Source: Azomonas agilis (lineage in GTDB: Bacteria > Pseudomonadota > Gammaproteobacteria > Pseudomonadales > Pseudomonadaceae). Taken from it: a stretch of 64,000 bases of DNA. The translations under genes were made by a program, and so were the position numbers. The DNA is taken from the NCBI RefSeq assembly GCF_007830255.1, contig NZ_VLKG01000003.1, forward strand, positions 248,001 through 312,000, read 5' to 3'. Shown here in pieces: positions 63,534-64,000 of the stretch (the stretch's first letter is position 1; every line of letters begins with the position of its first letter). The notes under the pieces were generated by a model. The model saw nothing but the letters and a program-made list of their open reading frames with translations, had not been told where the DNA came from and did not search any database.

Positions 63534-64000
63534 CTACCAGTTGGGTGTTTGAGTGCTAGCAGCAGGCTTAGGAGCCCACCACTGGGCCGCCTCCTGAACG
63601 CCAAATACCACGAAACCCGCCAACACAATAGCCACTAAGCTAGCTTTCCAAGAACCACCTTGGGCACTGTGCTGCGTCGGATGATGTTGCTCTTGCCAAC
63701 CTCGAACCATAGCCAACACCAGCGCTTGTTTTTTAACCCGCTGATAAAAACCTATGGCCGCTACATGCACTAGGATCAGCCCTAACAACAGCCATTGAAT
63801 CTGCCGATGTACGTCTGTGAGCTCACTGCTGAGATCGCGGTCAATCAGTGCATATAAAGGGCCACGAAAAGCAATGTCATCATTGGCCATTAATCCCATC
63901 ACAACCTGTACTGCTAACAATCCAAGTAAGGCCAAAACGGATAAGGAGCCCAGTGGATTATGTCCGGCCTGATGCCAGCGCCCACCGATATAGGCCGGAA
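63534..64000 (-). CDS. Cytochrome b561 family protein, 5' end off window
   Basis: The frame runs from the right edge. Translated it includes GGRWHQAGHNPLGSLSVLALL, with the haem-ligand histidine, then GLLAVQVVMGLMANDDIAF, VHRQIQWLLLGLILVHVAAIGFYQRVKKQALV, and a last span near the C-terminus. It is a di-haem b-type cytochrome of the inner membrane. The ORF start at 63935 is not the true start. Confidence 0.88.
   Translation of the reverse strand, partial: PAYIGGRWHQAGHNPLGSLSVLALLGLLAVQVVMGLMANDDIAFRGPLYALIDRDLSSELTDVHRQIQWLLLGLILVHVAAIGFYQRVKKQALVLAMVRGWQEQHHPTQHSAQGGSWKASLVAIVLAGFVVFGVQEAAQWWAPKPAASTQTPNW

Overview
The window reads as chromosome from a gammaproteobacterium of Pseudomonas/Oceanospirillales type. 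Evidence is local gene order shared with that group (polA next to DUF2782 and thrB; hpt beside upp; thiD-thiE-hemL-Sel1; pilB-pilC-pilD-coaE-yacG) together with sigma-54 style -24/-12 promoters, TonB and TRAP uptake systems and type IV pili. Most genes have moderately high GC. Three blocks are clearly AT-rich and look acquired: a polysaccharide/sulfation block near 28.2-30.8 kb, a minor pilin block at 48.4-52.8 kb, and a pilin plus methyltransferase block at 54.4-56.8 kb. No tRNA, rRNA, CRISPR array or complete insertion sequence was recognised.

Region by region. 0-5 kb: end of a YheV-like zinc ribbon gene, an AT-rich GIY-YIG-like gene, thrB, DUF2782 and polA. 5-9.4 kb: a tightly packed operon with a SagB-type oxidoreductase, a rhodanese-ankyrin protein, a NifX/NifB-C-terminal-like protein, an unknown protein, a GST-like protein and a membrane protein; several of these types accompany nitrogenase genes elsewhere, though no nifHDK is present here. 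10.3-15.5 kb: a TonB receptor and FecBCD-type ABC importer behind a near-consensus sigma-54 promoter and a palindrome, so perhaps uptake of a metal such as molybdenum or iron. 15.5-20.5 kb: an acyl-CoA dehydrogenase, a cation/proton antiporter and a pseudouridine synthase.

20.4-25.6 kb holds the least explained system: a co-directional operon of a substrate-binding-protein-like gene without signal peptide and with a triple cysteine, a HypB/UreG-like GTPase, a permease-less ABC ATPase, a nitroreductase and a glutamate-cysteine-ligase-like enzyme, facing a small gene with its own sigma-54 promoter. 25.8-28.2 kb: DUF2790, an orphan HvfA-like cysteine-motif precursor, hpt and upp. 28.3-30.8 kb: glycosyltransferase, APS kinase and sulfotransferase. 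30.8-37.4 kb: dctPQM with the DctBD two-component system and a DctD-type promoter. 37.4-39.8 kb: PepSY/DUF3649/DUF3325 iron-linked membrane operon. 40.4-43.5 kb: hrpB and a cupin regulator.

43.5-56.8 kb is type IV pilus biology: assembly genes pilB, pilC and pilD (with coaE and yacG), a minor pilin operon ending in an unusually large PilX-like protein, a sigma-54 controlled major pilin with a Ser/Thr tail, a second pilin and an isoprenylcysteine-methyltransferase-like protein. Three toxin-antitoxin related loci sit between 53.1 and 57.7 kb; the BrnTA pair lies between two copies of a small membrane protein gene, one of which lost its start codon. The window closes with a CadR-like regulator, rpmE, thiD-thiE-hemL, a Sel1 protein and the 3' part of a cytochrome b561 gene.
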